A stretch of DNA of 64,000 bases from an uncultured Erysipelotrichaceae bacterium (lineage in GTDB: Bacteria; Bacillota_I; Bacilli_A; RFN20; CAG-826): contig CAMVEL010000002.1 in assembly GCA_947166565.1 (NCBI GenBank), positions 62,001 to 126,000 on the forward strand, given 5' to 3'. The stretch's first letter is position 1, and each line of letters begins with the position of its first letter. The notes under the pieces are model-generated. The model saw nothing but the letters and a program-made list of their open reading frames with translations. It did not search any database and was not told the DNA's origin. Shown one piece after another: positions 44,571 through 52,736 of the stretch. The translations under genes and the position numbers were made by a program.

Positions 44571-45779
44571 TTATTCGAAGATTTCCATTAACGGTTCGCC
44601 AAGCATCGAAGCGTCCTTATTGAGGAAGAAATTATGCAATGCCGTCGCGCCAATGCAGGCAAACGTAGCGTTTTCTTCGAGCTTACGACCTTTATTGAGG
44701 GATGGAGAATACATCAATAGAGGGACTTTCTCCCTGGTATGGTCGGTTCCTCTGAATGTTGGATCATTCCCGTGATCGGCAGTGACCATCAAAAGGTCGT
44801 TATCGTCCATTTTCTCGATGAATTCGGCTAATCTGACGTCTAAAGCCTCTAAACAACGGGCATATCCAACGGGATTACGGCGATGTCCGTATTCGGAATC
44901 GAATTCGACGAGGTTGACAAAACACAATCCGGTGTAGTCCTCGCCTAGCTGACGAATCGCTTCATCCATACCTTCTTCGTTTGTGGCGGTATGGATGGTC
45001 CTAGTCACTCCTACTCCATTGAAGATATCGTTGATTTTGCCGATCGCGGAGACTTCGTAGCCAGCGTTTTTGAGGATATCAAGCGCGGTTACGCCAGTTG
45101 GGGAGACCGTATAATCGTGTCTATCGGCCCCAACGCGGTGGAAATCGTTCTTATTCGTCCCTAGATATGGCCTAGCGATGACCCTACCGACGAAATAACG
45201 GGGATCCATGCAGAGTTCCCTTGCGATCTCGCAGCAGCGATATAGCTCTTGTAAGCCGGTAACTTCTTCATGGGCGGCGATTTGGAGAACGGAATCGCTG
45301 GAGGTATAGACGATTAGCGAATTGTCCCTCATCTGCTCCTCACCTAACTGCTTGAGGATCTCCGTTCCGCTTGCGGCGACGTTGCCGATAATCTTATGTC
45401 CGGTCCTTCTTTCGAGTTCATCGATTAAATCCTGGGGGAAGCCGGTGTCGGTGAAGGTTTGAAACGGCTTGGTGGTGTTGATGCCCATCATCTCCCAGTG
45501 GCCCGTCATCGTGTCTTTCCCGCGGCTTGTTTCGCGTAAGGCCAGGTTATAGGCGTGAGGATGGTCGTTATTCTCCTTTACGCCCATGATTTCGTCGAGA
45601 TTTCCTAAACCCATCGCCTCCATCACGGGGGTTTTAAGCCCTCCGACGGATTCCGCGGCATGGGCAAAGGTATTGGACCCGCAATCGCCGAAATCCGCGG
45701 CATCCGGCTCCTCGCCGATGCCCGCGCTATCCGCGACGATCACGAATATGCGTTTGAATTTCCGATATTCTTTTTTCAT
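44571..45779 (-). CDS. deoB: Phosphopentomutase
   Basis: DeoB interconverts (deoxy)ribose 1- and 5-phosphate. The 402-residue alkaline-phosphatase-like enzyme has VADSAGIGEEPDAADFGD at the N-terminus, CGSNTFAH, DTMTGHWE (nucleophile Thr region), YTSSDSVLQIAAHEE and a C-terminal TADHGNDPTFRGTDHTRE. GAAAGGAAAG precedes the ATG. It supplies substrate to deoC (14855). It is the first minus-strand gene right of dif and ends at the terminator 44513. Confidence 0.97.
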   Translation of the reverse strand: MKKEYRKFKRIFVIVADSAGIGEEPDAADFGDCGSNTFAHAAESVGGLKTPVMEAMGLGNLDEIMGVKENNDHPHAYNLALRETSRGKDTMTGHWEMMGINTTKPFQTFTDTGFPQDLIDELERRTGHKIIGNVAASGTEILKQLGEEQMRDNSLIVYTSSDSVLQIAAHEEVTGLQELYRCCEIARELCMDPRYFVGRVIARPYLGTNKNDFHRVGADRHDYTVSPTGVTALDILKNAGYEVSAIGKINDIFNGVGVTRTIHTATNEEGMDEAIRQLGEDYTGLCFVNLVEFDSEYGHRRNPVGYARCLEALDVRLAEFIEKMDDNDLLMVTADHGNDPTFRGTDHTREKVPLLMYSPSLNKGRKLEENATFACIGATALHNFFLNKDASMLGEPLMEIFE

Positions 45780-45844
45780 TTATGCTTTCCTTTCGATTTC
45801 GCAACTAATATAGACCTTTTATTGGGCCTTTTCATTCATTTTGA

Positions 45845-46732
45845 TTAGGCTTCGTCACGAAGATAGGCCTCGTAGGCGCTCTTGATGCGCTTACTTGATA
45901 CATGCGTGTATATTTCGGTGGTCTCAAGATGGGAATGGCCCAAAAGGGCGCTGACGATGCGCAAACTCGCCCCGTTTTCAAGTAGATGGGTCGCAAAGCA
46001 ATGACGCAAGGTGTGGGGGCTAATCGGCTTATCGATGCCCACTTCTAGGGCGTATTTCTTGATTTGATTATAAAAATAGATTCGGGATAGGGCCTTTCCA
46101 TAACGGTTAAGGAAAAGAGTCGAGGTATTCGCGCCTATATTATTGATGCGGAAATGCTCGATGTAATCCTTCAAACAATCTAGGGCATATTCACCGATTG
46201 GGACCACTCTTTCCTTCTTTCCTTTGCCGGAAGCGACCTTCACGACCCTTTCGACGAAGGATATATCGTAGGTATTGAGGGCCAAAAGCTCAGAGACGCG
46301 CAATCCACTCGCGTACATGCATTCGAGCATCGCCTTATCCCTCGCGCCATATTCATCCGTGGCTTTTGGGGCGTTAAGCAAATCCTCGACTTCCTCGACG
46401 CTAAGGACGTTAGGCAGGTGTTTCCCGAGCTTTGGACGGTCAATCGTCGGGAATTCCCCCTGGATCAGCCCTTCATCTTCCAAGAAACGGAAGAACATAT
46501 AAAGGGCGGATAGCCTTCTTGCAACGGTGCGCGGAGAAAGGAAACGCTCGGTCTCCGCGATCGCGAAATCCTCGATGTCGGTCAAAAGGATGTCCTCAAG
46601 GTCCTTCTTCTCGGGGAAAGCCTGCAGGAACATCATGATATCCTCACGGTATGAGGAAATCGTCGCCTCGCTTAGGCCTTTCTCGCTGCGGAGATGCTCG
46701 ACGTATTCTTCGAAAGCCTCGAGGATGCTCAT
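45845..46732 (-). CDS. xerD: Tyrosine recombinase of the XerC/XerD family
   Basis: This 295-residue recombinase should resolve chromosome dimers at dif. The N-terminal SAM-like domain ends near 95; the catalytic domain has R145 (ASGLRVSELL), K around 170, H240-x2-R243 (SPHTLRHCFATHL), H266 (LLGHSHLE) and Tyr275 (TTEIYTHVS). It resembles XerD slightly more than XerC, but the choice is not firm, and only one Xer gene is in the window. It overlaps dinB by four bases and lies 1.6 kb from the dif site. Confidence 0.92.
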   Translation of the reverse strand: MSILEAFEEYVEHLRSEKGLSEATISSYREDIMMFLQAFPEKKDLEDILLTDIEDFAIAETERFLSPRTVARRLSALYMFFRFLEDEGLIQGEFPTIDRPKLGKHLPNVLSVEEVEDLLNAPKATDEYGARDKAMLECMYASGLRVSELLALNTYDISFVERVVKVASGKGKKERVVPIGEYALDCLKDYIEHFRINNIGANTSTLFLNRYGKALSRIYFYNQIKKYALEVGIDKPISPHTLRHCFATHLLENGASLRIVSALLGHSHLETTEIYTHVSSKRIKSAYEAYLRDEA

Positions 46733-47916
46733 TTTTTCTTGGCCTCACTTGCCCTAATGAGGACGTCTTTATCGAAATGGCGGTTCATCTCGTTGATGAA
46801 GAGCCTCGTCTTATCCATTTCCTCGAATTCCTGGTAATTCCAAAAGCTCATCTGCACGTCGCGACGCGTCTTATCCTCCAAACGGGACAAGGAGACCCCG
46901 ACCAGGCGGATTTCCATGACCCCATCGAAATTATCCTTATATAAGCGTTCCGCAAGGGCGTAGATCGCATCGAAGGAATCGGTTGGGGAAGGGAAACTAT
47001 CCGCGCGGGAATGAAGATGGAAGGAGCCTTCGGTATCCTTGACGGTCAAAGTCAAGGTGTTCCCGACCTTATGGGCTTCCTTCATCCTGCTCGCGACTTC
47101 CATGCAAAGCATCTTCAAGGTGCCCTCTATTTCGTAGAATTCGCTGCAATCGTGGCTTAACGTGGAGGAATTGCCGATGGATTTAGGGTCCCATGGCTCC
47201 AAATCGAGGGTATTCTCCCCGCCACCTAGAACCCATTCCTTCGCGGTGAAGAAGAATTTGCCGAGGAAGCGCATCAAAATCGGGTCATCGACTTTGGCTT
47301 TCTCCGCGAAATCCCCAATCGTATTTATGCCCAGCTCCCTAAGTTTGGGGCTGCTTTTCTTGCCGATTCCCCAAAACGATTCAATGGGCAATCCATAAAG
47401 GATGCTCGGGATATCCTTTTTCCTAATTATCGTTAGGCCCATCGGCTTTTTGAGGTCGCTAGCCATCTTGGCGAGCCATTTGGTCGGGGCGATGCCGATC
47501 GAAGCCGTCAGGCCGGTTCTTTTATATAGGTCATTTTGGAAATGCTGGAAATAGGCGATGGGATCCTTGACGTTAACGATGGCCTCGGAGAAATCCGCGT
47601 AGCATTCATCGATTGAGGCCACTTCGATATCCTTGACGTATTCCTTCACGATCGCGAAAAAGGAATTCGACATCATCTTGTAATAGGAGAAATCGGGTTC
47701 GACCACGATGAGGTTTTTGCATAATTTGTCCGCTTGAAAGGTCGGCATGCCCGAATGGATGCCATATTCCCTGGCCTTATATGAGCAAGTGGAGACGATT
47801 CCCCCTCTTCCGCGATGGCCGATGACAAGAGGCTTATCCTTCAAGGAAGGGTTACGCAAAACCTCCGCGTTGGCGAAGAAGGCATTGAGGTCAATATGCG
47901 CGATAACCTTTCCCAT
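46729..47916 (-). CDS. dinB: DNA polymerase IV
   Basis: DinB is a Y-family polymerase for bypass of damaged bases. The catalytic residues are in HIDLNAFFANAE and SIDECYADFSE; TASIGIAPTKWLAKMASDLKKP and the little-finger domain follow. Length 395 is typical. It is co-transcribed with xerD. An inverted repeat lies in the promoter region at 47928-47946. No LexA-type box of the Bacillus form is seen. Confidence 0.95.
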   Translation of the reverse strand: MGKVIAHIDLNAFFANAEVLRNPSLKDKPLVIGHRGRGGIVSTCSYKAREYGIHSGMPTFQADKLCKNLIVVEPDFSYYKMMSNSFFAIVKEYVKDIEVASIDECYADFSEAIVNVKDPIAYFQHFQNDLYKRTGLTASIGIAPTKWLAKMASDLKKPMGLTIIRKKDIPSILYGLPIESFWGIGKKSSPKLRELGINTIGDFAEKAKVDDPILMRFLGKFFFTAKEWVLGGGENTLDLEPWDPKSIGNSSTLSHDCSEFYEIEGTLKMLCMEVASRMKEAHKVGNTLTLTVKDTEGSFHLHSRADSFPSPTDSFDAIYALAERLYKDNFDGVMEIRLVGVSLSRLEDKTRRDVQMSFWNYQEFEEMDKTRLFINEMNRHFDKDVLIRASEAKKK

Positions 47917-47927
47917 ACATGGATATT

Positions 47928-47946
47928 ATCCTATTAAAATTAGGAT
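47928..47946 (-). promoter_or_regulatory. Possible dinB operator
   Basis: ATCCTA-TTAAAAT-TAGGAT is a perfect 6-bp inverted repeat overlapping a -10-like GATAAT (47925-47930 on the minus strand), 12 bases before the dinB ATG. Confidence 0.35.
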
Positions 47947-47986
47947 AAAAAAAGGATGGACGAGAGGTTTTGTCTCTTTCCATCCA
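47946..47986 (-). terminator. dxs terminator
   Basis: On the minus strand GGATGGA (47985-47979) and TCCATCC (47960-47954) pair, and TTTTTTTATCC follows. Confidence 0.8.
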
Positions 47987-47990
47987 CTTC

Positions 47991-49865
47991 TTATTTCCCA
48001 AGCGTTTCCTTGATAAGAGGCAGCATTTCCTCGGGGTTAAGCTTTCCTAAGGACCTTTGGTTAACCAAGGAATCCGAAGCGATGAATTCGCTGGGGACGG
48101 CCTTAACGATGATATTGCCCTTATATCCTAGTTCCATGAGTTTGGCGGACAAAGAATCCGCGAAGCCTTCCTTCGTGGAATAGGCGTCATAAATAAGGAT
48201 GTTCTTATATCCAAGAAGCCCTTTGACCGCTTCGTCGGCGATTGGATAAAGGTAGATAGGATCGATATAGGTCAAATCGAGCTTTTCGTTAGCGACGAGC
48301 TTATATAATTCCCTTCCAGCGGGCCCAATTCCCATGACGGCGAGTTCCTTCGAGCCTTCTTGGAGGGTGAGGAAAGAGAGATAATCGAGCTTGAGGTCCT
48401 CGATTTCCTCGTCTTTGCCAACGTGCTCACGCGATAAACGGATGCAGAAGACGCCCTTGTTTTCCTCGAACGATTGCTCATAAAGCTTCGCGGCGACCGT
48501 TTTGGAGGAAGCCATCGTCACGGTCACATGGGGGATCGATTTAAGATAAGCGACATCGTAGATTCCTTGATGGGTATCGCCGTTTTTCCCGACTAACCCC
48601 GCCCTATCGATAAGCAGGGTCATGTTGGCGTTTAGCCTCGCGCAATCATGGCTAAGTTCATCGTAAGCGCGTTGGAGGAAGGTCGAATAAATCGAGACTA
48701 TCGGGTGATAGCCGTTGAGATAGAGGCTTCCCGCAAGGGTAAGGCAATGCTCTTCGGCGATGCCGACATCGATGCAGCGGTCCTTAAACATCGAGAAGGG
48801 TTTCTCCAAACCCGATCCTCTTCCGGTGGCAGGGACAAGGAGGAAGGCGTTTTGGTGCTTTTCCATCATCTCGGCGGTGTAATCGGCGAAGAAATGGGAA
48901 TAGGAGATGGAATCTGGGTACATCTTCTTCGGCTTCCCGGTTTCCAAATCAAACGGGGTGACGCCATGCCAATAGCCGGTCGTGTCCTTCTCGGCGAAAG
49001 GATAACCCTTCCCCTTGATGGTCTTCACGTGCAATACAACGGATTTGCTGGCGGATTTCGCTCTTTTCAGGGCTTTCTCTAACTTCTTTATGTCATGACC
49101 ATCATAAGGTCCCATATAGGTGAAGCCGAGGTTATCGAAGAGGTTAAGGGGAACGAGGCGACGTTTGACCGCGCTTTTGATTTTGTAGGATAAATTGTAG
49201 ATTTTTCTACCAAGAGCGTTCCTTTCGAGGACGTTTTGATAGCCGCGTTTAAGGCGGTTATAGCCTTTCGCGGAGGAGATGCGGCGGAAGAATTTCCCCA
49301 TTCCCCCGACCGATTTGCTTATCGACATCTCGTTGTCATTGAGGATGATGATGATCTTATGCCCTCTAGCGGAGACATCGTTTAAACCTTCGAAGGCCAA
49401 ACCATTGACGATGGAAGAATCCCCGATAAAGGCGACGACATCGAATTTTTCTCCTTTTAAATCGCGGGCGATCGCGAAGCCTTCGGCCGCGGAGATGCTA
49501 TTGGAGGAATGCCCCGCCTCATATGGGTCATATGGGCTTTCCGCGATCTTTTGGAAGCCTTGGGTATGGCCGGGCTCATTAAGATGCTCAAGGCTTCTGC
49601 CCGTAAGGATTTTATGGGCATAGGATTGATGACCGACATCGAAGATCAATTTGTCCTTGGAGAAATCGAAGCTTCTATGGAGGGCAATCGTGATCTCGAC
49701 GTCGCCCAAGTTGGAGGAAAGGTGGCCCCCGTAGGTGGAAACCGCGCGGAGCAATTCCTTCCTTATATCCTCGGAAAGCATGTCCAACTGCTTATACGAA
49801 AGCCCCTTAAGGAATGAAGGGTCCTTAATGGTAGAAACGTCAATTCTTTCGTGTTTATCGGACAT
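47991..49865 (-). CDS. dxs: 1-deoxy-D-xylulose-5-phosphate synthase
   Basis: Dxs makes DXP from pyruvate and glyceraldehyde 3-phosphate with thiamine diphosphate, the entry step of the MEP pathway. The sequence shows DVGHQSYAHKILTGR, the ThDP-binding GDSSIVNGLAFEGLND, DNEMSISKSVGG and the pyrimidine-domain DVGIAEEHCLTLAG. Length 624 is normal. It follows xseB after 37 bases; ispA, usually between them in Bacillus, is missing. A TTAGTAG word lies 14 bases upstream. Confidence 0.96.
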   Translation of the reverse strand: MSDKHERIDVSTIKDPSFLKGLSYKQLDMLSEDIRKELLRAVSTYGGHLSSNLGDVEITIALHRSFDFSKDKLIFDVGHQSYAHKILTGRSLEHLNEPGHTQGFQKIAESPYDPYEAGHSSNSISAAEGFAIARDLKGEKFDVVAFIGDSSIVNGLAFEGLNDVSARGHKIIIILNDNEMSISKSVGGMGKFFRRISSAKGYNRLKRGYQNVLERNALGRKIYNLSYKIKSAVKRRLVPLNLFDNLGFTYMGPYDGHDIKKLEKALKRAKSASKSVVLHVKTIKGKGYPFAEKDTTGYWHGVTPFDLETGKPKKMYPDSISYSHFFADYTAEMMEKHQNAFLLVPATGRGSGLEKPFSMFKDRCIDVGIAEEHCLTLAGSLYLNGYHPIVSIYSTFLQRAYDELSHDCARLNANMTLLIDRAGLVGKNGDTHQGIYDVAYLKSIPHVTVTMASSKTVAAKLYEQSFEENKGVFCIRLSREHVGKDEEIEDLKLDYLSFLTLQEGSKELAVMGIGPAGRELYKLVANEKLDLTYIDPIYLYPIADEAVKGLLGYKNILIYDAYSTKEGFADSLSAKLMELGYKGNIIVKAVPSEFIASDSLVNQRSLGKLNPEEMLPLIKETLGK

Positions 49866-49902
49866 ATCTTTACTAGAAATCTACTAATTTATTACTTGAA
49901 AA

Positions 49903-50109
49903 CTATTTATCTTCTTTTGGTTGCCCGGTGAGCTCCTCAATCTTGGCAACCGCGTTATTCAGCTCTTCTTCCATTCCTTTGATTAGGGTCTGACCTTCCT
50001 GGAAGAGCTTTATGGCCTCATCCAAAGGAAGGGTCGAGCCTTCGATCTTCGCAACGATTTCATTAAGTCTGGATAGCCGAGCCTCGAAACTTTGTTTTTC
50101 TTCTGCCAT
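49903..50109 (-). CDS. xseB: Exodeoxyribonuclease VII small subunit
   Basis: The 68-residue protein is the helical-hairpin small subunit: SFEARLSRLNEIVAKIE, then GSTLPLDEAIKLFQEGQ. It starts two bases after xseA, with GAAGGAGG inside the end of xseA as ribosome-binding site, so the subunits are co-translated. Confidence 0.94.
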   Translation of the reverse strand: MAEEKQSFEARLSRLNEIVAKIEGSTLPLDEAIKLFQEGQTLIKGMEEELNNAVAKIEELTGQPKEDK

Positions 50110-50111
50110 CG

Positions 50112-51344
50112 TTATTTTCCTCCTTCTTTTGATTTGACCGTGGACTTTATTATACCATCTTTAAGATGGGTGAGGATTTCATCTCCGATTTCTATATCGC
50201 TCGCGCGAGTTATGACCTTGCCTTTCGCGTTTTCCGAAATCGTATAGCCTCTTTCCAAGACCTTCTCGGGGTTTAACCCCTGTAGACGGCTGGAGGCCCC
50301 TTCCAGAGCCAGCCTCCTCCTCAATAAGGAAGCGTTCATCGAGGCGATCAACCTCTCCTTCGTCCGTGACAGGTTATCAAGAGGCCTTTCGTAAATGGCG
50401 CTAGGACGGACGAAGAATGGACGGGAGGATAAAGAGTCGAGTTTCTCCTTCTTTTGCCTTAGAAGGGCGTTTATCGCGGTTTTGAGGGCGTTAAACTCTT
50501 CGTCTAAAGCCATCAGGACCTCGTTTTTGTCTGGAGTCGCCAAAACTGCGGCGGCCGTAGGGGTCGAAACGCGCTTATCGCTGACCAAATCAATCAGGGT
50601 CGTATCGATTTCGTGTCCGACCGCGGAGATGACGGGGACCGGGCTATCCGCGACCGCCCTAACGAGGGTTTCGTCGTTGAAGGCCCCTAAATCCTCGCTG
50701 CTTCCGCCACCCCTACCGATGATCAAAACGTCGATATTCGCGGATAAAGCCAGACGATAGGCCCTTAACAAATCCTTCGGGGCATCTTGCCCTTGGACTA
50801 ATGAAGGAACGGTCACGAGGGTCGATAAGGGCCAACGCATACTCGCGTTATGGACGATATCCTTCATGCCCGCGGAATTCTTCCCGGCGATCACGCCGAT
50901 TCTAGATGGGAAAGCGGGTATCTCCCTTTTCCTCGATTCATCGAAAAGCCCTTCCTGACGGAGTTTTTCCGCAAGGGCGCGCAGTTTTGCGAGTTCGTTC
51001 CCTTCGCCATAAAGGCTCACTTCCTCCGCGACGAATTGGTAACTTCCTCTTGGGGGGTAGACAGAAAGATGACCAACGCAAAGAAGTTCGTCACCGTCTT
51101 TTGGGAGGAAGGTCAGTTTCCTAGCATCCCCCGCCCAAATGACCGCGGAGATGACCGATTCCTCGTCCTTCAGGGAGAAATAGCAATGTCCGGAAGGGTA
51201 TTTCTTGAAATTGCTGACTTCGCCCCGAAGATGGATGCCCATAAAGGAAAAATCGCCTTCCAGGGCGCGTTTTATCCTTTTGTTAAGGCCGCTTACGGTC
51301 TCGACGTTCTCGTTTTTGGGGGCCAAGGTTCCCACGAGGATCAA
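50112..51344 (-). CDS. xseA: Exodeoxyribonuclease VII large subunit
   Basis: XseA is the catalytic subunit of ExoVII, which degrades single-stranded DNA. It has an N-terminal OB domain (VSNFKKYPSGHCYFSLKD), the catalytic core with IGRGGGSSEDLGAFNDE and ISAVGHEIDTTLID, then a coiled-coil region and C-terminal LERGYTI. Length 410 is on the short side of the family. It overlaps nusB by four bases. Confidence 0.95.
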   Translation of the reverse strand: MILVGTLAPKNENVETVSGLNKRIKRALEGDFSFMGIHLRGEVSNFKKYPSGHCYFSLKDEESVISAVIWAGDARKLTFLPKDGDELLCVGHLSVYPPRGSYQFVAEEVSLYGEGNELAKLRALAEKLRQEGLFDESRKREIPAFPSRIGVIAGKNSAGMKDIVHNASMRWPLSTLVTVPSLVQGQDAPKDLLRAYRLALSANIDVLIIGRGGGSSEDLGAFNDETLVRAVADSPVPVISAVGHEIDTTLIDLVSDKRVSTPTAAAVLATPDKNEVLMALDEEFNALKTAINALLRQKKEKLDSLSSRPFFVRPSAIYERPLDNLSRTKERLIASMNASLLRRRLALEGASSRLQGLNPEKVLERGYTISENAKGKVITRASDIEIGDEILTHLKDGIIKSTVKSKEGGK

Positions 51345-51787
51345 TCCTCCCTAACCAAGACGTTATCGAGGATCCCGTTGACGAATTTGTAGTCCTTCTC
51401 ATCCGCGTAGGTCTTCGCGAGTTTGACCGCGATGTTGATGACGACCTTCTTATCGACATCCGGCTCCACGTAGAAGAAATGGACATAGCTAAGCAAAAGG
51501 ATCGAGGCGACCACGCGGTTAAGCCTATCGAAGGTCCATTTGCGCATGTTCGCGTTGAAAACCGCCTTGATGGCTTCGTAATTCCTGATGGTCGATATCA
51601 TCGTCGCCTTCAAATAGGGGTCGACGTCTTCGTATTCGCAATCGGAAAGGGAGGAAAGAATCGCCTCCACGTCTATCGCTTCTCCCATAGACATGTAGGT
51701 AAGGGCATCATAGATCGCGCTCATCGCGACCTCTTGGAGGGCGTTACGCGATAACGCCTCTTTTTCGACATCATTGTTAAGAACCAT
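51341..51787 (-). CDS. nusB: Transcription antitermination protein NusB
   Basis: NusB binds boxA with S10 in rRNA antitermination. The 148-residue helical protein has the N-terminal RNALQEVAMSAIYDAL and the C-terminal VVINIAVKLAKTYADEKDYKFVNGILD signature. The frame is open to 51847, but ATG 51787 follows GGGAGAG and gives the usual length. It sits in the tkt-yqhY-orf-nusB-xseA-xseB run. Confidence 0.9.
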   Translation of the reverse strand: MVLNNDVEKEALSRNALQEVAMSAIYDALTYMSMGEAIDVEAILSSLSDCEYEDVDPYLKATMISTIRNYEAIKAVFNANMRKWTFDRLNRVVASILLLSYVHFFYVEPDVDKKVVINIAVKLAKTYADEKDYKFVNGILDNVLVRED

Positions 51788-51882
51788 AGACTTCTCTCCC
51801 GATTTTCTGGGGGCCAAAAAGCCGTGTTCGCTATTTTGACCGCGCATATCTTACCACATACGCGTGACTTTCTATAGGGAAG

Positions 51883-52380
51883 TTATGCGCTTTCCTTTTC
51901 CTTCTTGAGGGCATTGCTAGCCAAAAAATAGAAAACGAGGGCGAGGATCTGCAAGAGGAGGAAAAGGAAATGGATGACCATGCAGAAGACCGCTTCGACA
52001 TCCATGCTTCCCGCTTCCATTCCCTTTTGGATGGAGATGATAAGAAGGAAGATAAAATCCGCAAAATAAAGCGCGGTTATCGAGATATTGGCCCATAATT
52101 TGGCCTTCAGGGCGAAATAGCCGAAAAGAATGAAGATCGCGGCGATGCCAAGGCTTACGAATATCGAGCAATAGGAAACCCCGTTGGAGACGAACACCTC
52201 GTAGAAATAACGGGAGAGCCCGGTGGCCAAGGTGACGTTGCGCCTAGAGGAAAACACCGAGATCATCACGGTGGCCAAATCGATGATCCCGGGGATCAAT
52301 CCGTATAGGGAAAGCCTTTGGTAGGCCTTGATTTTCCTATTCGTATCCTCAACGAGGGCTTTGTTCTTGTTTTTTGACAT
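51883..52380 (-). CDS. Four-helix membrane protein of unknown function
   Basis: I do not recognise this 165-residue protein. It has a charged N-terminus (SKNKNKALVEDTNRKIKAY) and four hydrophobic helices, roughly at 25-45, 70-93, 97-115 and 128-155, with a short Lys/Glu tail. The ATG at 52380 overlaps the yqhY stop (TGATG), so it is translated with yqhY. In Bacillus no membrane gene lies between yqhY and nusB. About 95 bases separate it from nusB. Confidence 0.75.
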   Translation of the reverse strand: MSKNKNKALVEDTNRKIKAYQRLSLYGLIPGIIDLATVMISVFSSRRNVTLATGLSRYFYEVFVSNGVSYCSIFVSLGIAAIFILFGYFALKAKLWANISITALYFADFIFLLIISIQKGMEAGSMDVEAVFCMVIHFLFLLLQILALVFYFLASNALKKEKESA

Positions 52381-52727
52381 CAATAGACCTTAACGACCTT
52401 GACCTTGACCTCAACCGGCAAGGTATCGAGCATCTCGGTTAGGGTCGAGACGATTTCCTTCTGGATGCGGGTGCAGATATCCGCGACGGGGGAGGATTTG
52501 GGGAGGGAGACATCGACCGAGATGGTCGCGACCCCTTCTTTGGAAAGGGAAACCCTCGCGCCGCGTTCAACGGAAAATAACGGATTTATGGCCTGTTTCT
52601 TCCTGACGATGGCAGCCCCGGCGCGTTCGACGCAGCGATTGGCGATCGAGGAGACGCAGGCTCGCGATATGCCCATTTCGCCGATACGGGAATAATTGTT
52701 GATTGGGAGGTAAAGCGCGTTGTTCAT
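52380..52727 (-). CDS. yqhY: Asp23/Gls24-family protein YqhY
   Basis: The 115-residue protein has the Asp23 fold pattern (an early GISRACVSSIANRCVERA helix, then alternating strands SVDVSLPK and VEVKVKVVKV). In Bacillus YqhY lies near nusB and acetyl-CoA carboxylase genes and affects fatty-acid synthesis control. It starts nine bases after tkt stops, with a weak AAGG ribosome-binding site. Confidence 0.85.
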   Translation of the reverse strand: MNNALYLPINNYSRIGEMGISRACVSSIANRCVERAGAAIVRKKQAINPLFSVERGARVSLSKEGVATISVDVSLPKSSPVADICTRIQKEIVSTLTEMLDTLPVEVKVKVVKVY

Positions 52728-52736
52728 ACCTTAATT

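Noticed and set aside
44419-44775. 118-codon plus-strand frame with TTG start
   Set aside because: It runs through the deoB terminator and antisense to deoB, with no ribosome-binding site.
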